The notes beneath the pieces were generated by a model, which did no database searches, had not been told where the DNA came from, and worked only from the letters and a program-made list of their open reading frames with translations. Shown here piece after piece: positions 62,353 to 64,000 of a stretch of DNA of 64,000 nt. The position numbers and the translations under genes were made by a program. The stretch is from Ramlibacter tataouinensis. Its GTDB lineage: Bacteria > Pseudomonadota > Gammaproteobacteria > Burkholderiales > Burkholderiaceae_C. The stretch covers positions 124,001 through 188,000 of the forward strand of contig NZ_CP010951.1 in assembly GCF_001580455.1 (NCBI RefSeq), read 5' to 3'. Numbering within the stretch: the stretch's first letter is position 1; each line of letters begins with the position of its first letter.

Positions 62353-64000
62353 TCAGGACGGCAGGCTGACGCGGAAGGTCGTGCCCGCGCCCAGTGTGCT
62401 GGCGACCTCGATGCTGCCGCCGTGCTTGTCCACCGCGTTGCGCACGATGGCCAGGCCCAGCCCCGTGCCCTGGATGGCCCCGACGTTGCTCGCGCGGTGG
62501 AAGGACTCGAACAGGTGGCCGATCTCGTCGGGCGGGATGCCGATGCCCTCGTCCCGCACCTCGAACAGGGTGGATGAACCGTCCCTGCGCACGGCGAAGC
62601 GAACCTGCCCGCCACCCGGCGAATACTTCAGCGCATTGGACAGCAGGTTGCCGAAGATGTGGCGCAGCAGCTTCTCGTCGTAGTCGCCCTCGCCCACTTG
62701 GGCGTCCATGTCGAGCGCCACCTCCCGCCGGTCCCCCGGGTGCTGCGCATGCGCCTCGTCCACCAGTTGGCGGCACAGCGGCGCCAGCAGGATGCGGCGC
62801 GGCTGGAAGTCGAGCATGCCCGCGTCCGCCTGGCCCAGCAGCAGCACGCGGTCGATCATGCGCGACATGCGCTGCACACCCGACGCGATGCTGTCCAGCA
62901 CCTCGGCCCGCTCGGGCGGCGCCAGGCGCTCGCTGTAGTGCCGCAGCAGCTGTTCGGCCGTGAGGATCTGCGACAGCGGCGTGCGGAACTCGTGGCTGGT
63001 CATGGCCACGAAGCGCGTGCGCAGTTCGTTCAGCGCCTTCTGCTGCTCCAGCGCCTCCCGGGTCTCGAACTCGGACTTCTTGCGGTGGGTGATGTCCAGG
63101 AAGGTCCAGATGACGCCCGAGTCGGGGTCGTTCGGACGCACGCAGCTGCCGGCCATCTCGACCCACAACAGATCGCCGTTGCGGCGCCTGAGCTGGTGCT
63201 CGCAGACGTAGGAGCCGGTCTCGATCAGCGCCGCACGCGCCACGACGCCGAATTGCTCCCACGCCTTGACGTCGGCGTGCATGTGCACCGAGGGCTGGCC
63301 GATCAGGACCTGGCGCGGGTAGCCGAGCATCTGCGCGAACTTCTCGTTGACCCATTCGTGCCGCCGCTGCACCGACAGCACGATCCCCACCAAGGCGTTG
63401 TTGAGGATCGCTTCGCGCTCCGAGCTGGTGTTGTGCAGCTGCTCCTGCAGCCTCTTGCGCTCGGTGATGTTCATGACCACCCAGACCGTGCCCTGCGAGA
63501 GGTCGTCGAGGTTCACCGCCTTGCCCGAAATCGATATCCAGATCAGGGCGCCGTCGAAGCGGCGCATCTGCTGCTCGTCCTCGTAGACCTTGCCGCGGGC
63601 CACGGCCTGCACGACTTCGTCACCGATCGCCAGGTAGTGCTCGCGCGACAGGTAGAACGGCTCCAGCGAGTCGCCGGTCCGGACGTCGGCGCCGAGGATG
63701 TCCCGCAGGGCCTTGTTGGCCCAGCGCAGGCGCCCGGCCGGCGTGAGGAATGCGATGCCGACGATCGAGTTCTGCAGGATCACCTCGCGCTCCTCGAGCA
63801 CGCGCCGCAGCCGGGTCTGTGACTCCTCCAGCGCCTCCACCATCGCATGTTCAGCGGCGATGCGCGCCTGCGCCTGCTCCTTGAAGCGGCGCGCCACGTT
63901 GATGCGGTCGCCCAGCGCGAACGACAGCAGCACCATCTCGAGCGCCGAACCGATCAGCACCGCATTGGAGGTGATGCGGTTGGAAGGCAGGAGGCCGCTG
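62353..64000 (-). CDS. Membrane-linked PAS sensor histidine kinase, 5' end beyond window
   Basis: At least 549 codons are open to the right edge. The leftmost coding part seen, SNAVLIGSALEMVLLSFALGDRIN, is the last helix of a 7TMR-DISM membrane module, so the true N-terminus is outside. Then a coiled linker, three PAS domains (ILQNSIVGIAFLTPAGRLRWAN, ILNNALVGIVLSVQRRHEWVN and its following segment), HisKA with FVAMTSHEFRTPLSQIL, and HATPase (NLLSNALKYSPGGG, DEGIGIPPDEIG, GTGLGLAIVRNAV). No receiver domain is seen before the stop. Stimulus unknown. Confidence 0.9.
   Translation of the reverse strand, partial: SGLLPSNRITSNAVLIGSALEMVLLSFALGDRINVARRFKEQAQARIAAEHAMVEALEESQTRLRRVLEEREVILQNSIVGIAFLTPAGRLRWANKALRDILGADVRTGDSLEPFYLSREHYLAIGDEVVQAVARGKVYEDEQQMRRFDGALIWISISGKAVNLDDLSQGTVWVVMNITERKRLQEQLHNTSSEREAILNNALVGIVLSVQRRHEWVNEKFAQMLGYPRQVLIGQPSVHMHADVKAWEQFGVVARAALIETGSYVCEHQLRRRNGDLLWVEMAGSCVRPNDPDSGVIWTFLDITHRKKSEFETREALEQQKALNELRTRFVAMTSHEFRTPLSQILTAEQLLRHYSERLAPPERAEVLDSIASGVQRMSRMIDRVLLLGQADAGMLDFQPRRILLAPLCRQLVDEAHAQHPGDRREVALDMDAQVGEGDYDEKLLRHIFGNLLSNALKYSPGGGQVRFAVRRDGSSTLFEVRDEGIGIPPDEIGHLFESFHRASNVGAIQGTGLGLAIVRNAVDKHGGSIEVASTLGAGTTFRVSLPS

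Overview
The window looks like the chromosome of a GC-rich betaproteobacterium in the Burkholderiales, most likely Comamonadaceae (Ramlibacter/Variovorax-like). This is inferred from gene order (rpsB-tsf-pyrH-frr-uppS-cdsA-dxr-rseP-bamA-skp-lpxD-fabZ-lpxA-lpxB-rnhB), PhaR and D-3-hydroxybutyrate dehydrogenase (polyhydroxyalkanoate metabolism) and protein style; no 16S gene is present. Most of the window is housekeeping DNA in long minus-strand operons.

Layout. 1-2070: a minus-strand trio, olsB, a PlcP/LpxH-type metallophosphoesterase and the start of a GT4 glycosyltransferase, translationally coupled and preceded by two Pho-box-like motifs. I read it as a candidate phosphate-starvation membrane-lipid remodelling cassette. 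2236-7230: rlmE-ftsH-folP-glmM. 7265-13291: yhbY (plus), then DUF4149, greA, carB and carA (minus). 13292-28318: the large envelope, lipid A and translation cluster running from rpsB down to a SpoU-type methyltransferase. 28474-32600 (plus): amidase, D-amino-acid dehydrogenase and NAD(P)H-hydrate repair enzyme. 32718-40086 (minus): SDR, RNase R, rimO, phaR, an internally duplicated protein of unknown function and a DUF2189 membrane protein; a tRNA-Leu(CAG) lies on the plus strand against the 5' end of rnr. 40339-41187: an outer-membrane barrel.

41313-48604 is a 7.2-kb integrated island in the 3' end of tRNA-Val(GAC), bounded by a perfect 51-bp direct repeat. It carries a tyrosine integrase, two lipoproteins, a LexA-box-preceded gene of unknown function, an apparently frameshifted RTX/DUF4214 gene, a DUF2971 protein with an N-terminal Cys motif and a small HGGxSTG protein. 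After the intact tRNA-Val follow relA, an alpha/beta hydrolase, bdhA, a SIMPL-domain protein, an OmpR/EnvZ-type pair, ispD-ispF, mfd, a 267-bp nested palindromic element that supplies the mfd stop codon, a membrane protein, serB, and a hybrid histidine kinase that runs off the right edge.

Many essential genes start at GTG or TTG behind good Shine-Dalgarno sequences (ftsH, carA, lpxD, rseP, phaR, envZ-like). Start sites below were chosen from SD spacing, overlap with the upstream gene and expected N-termini.
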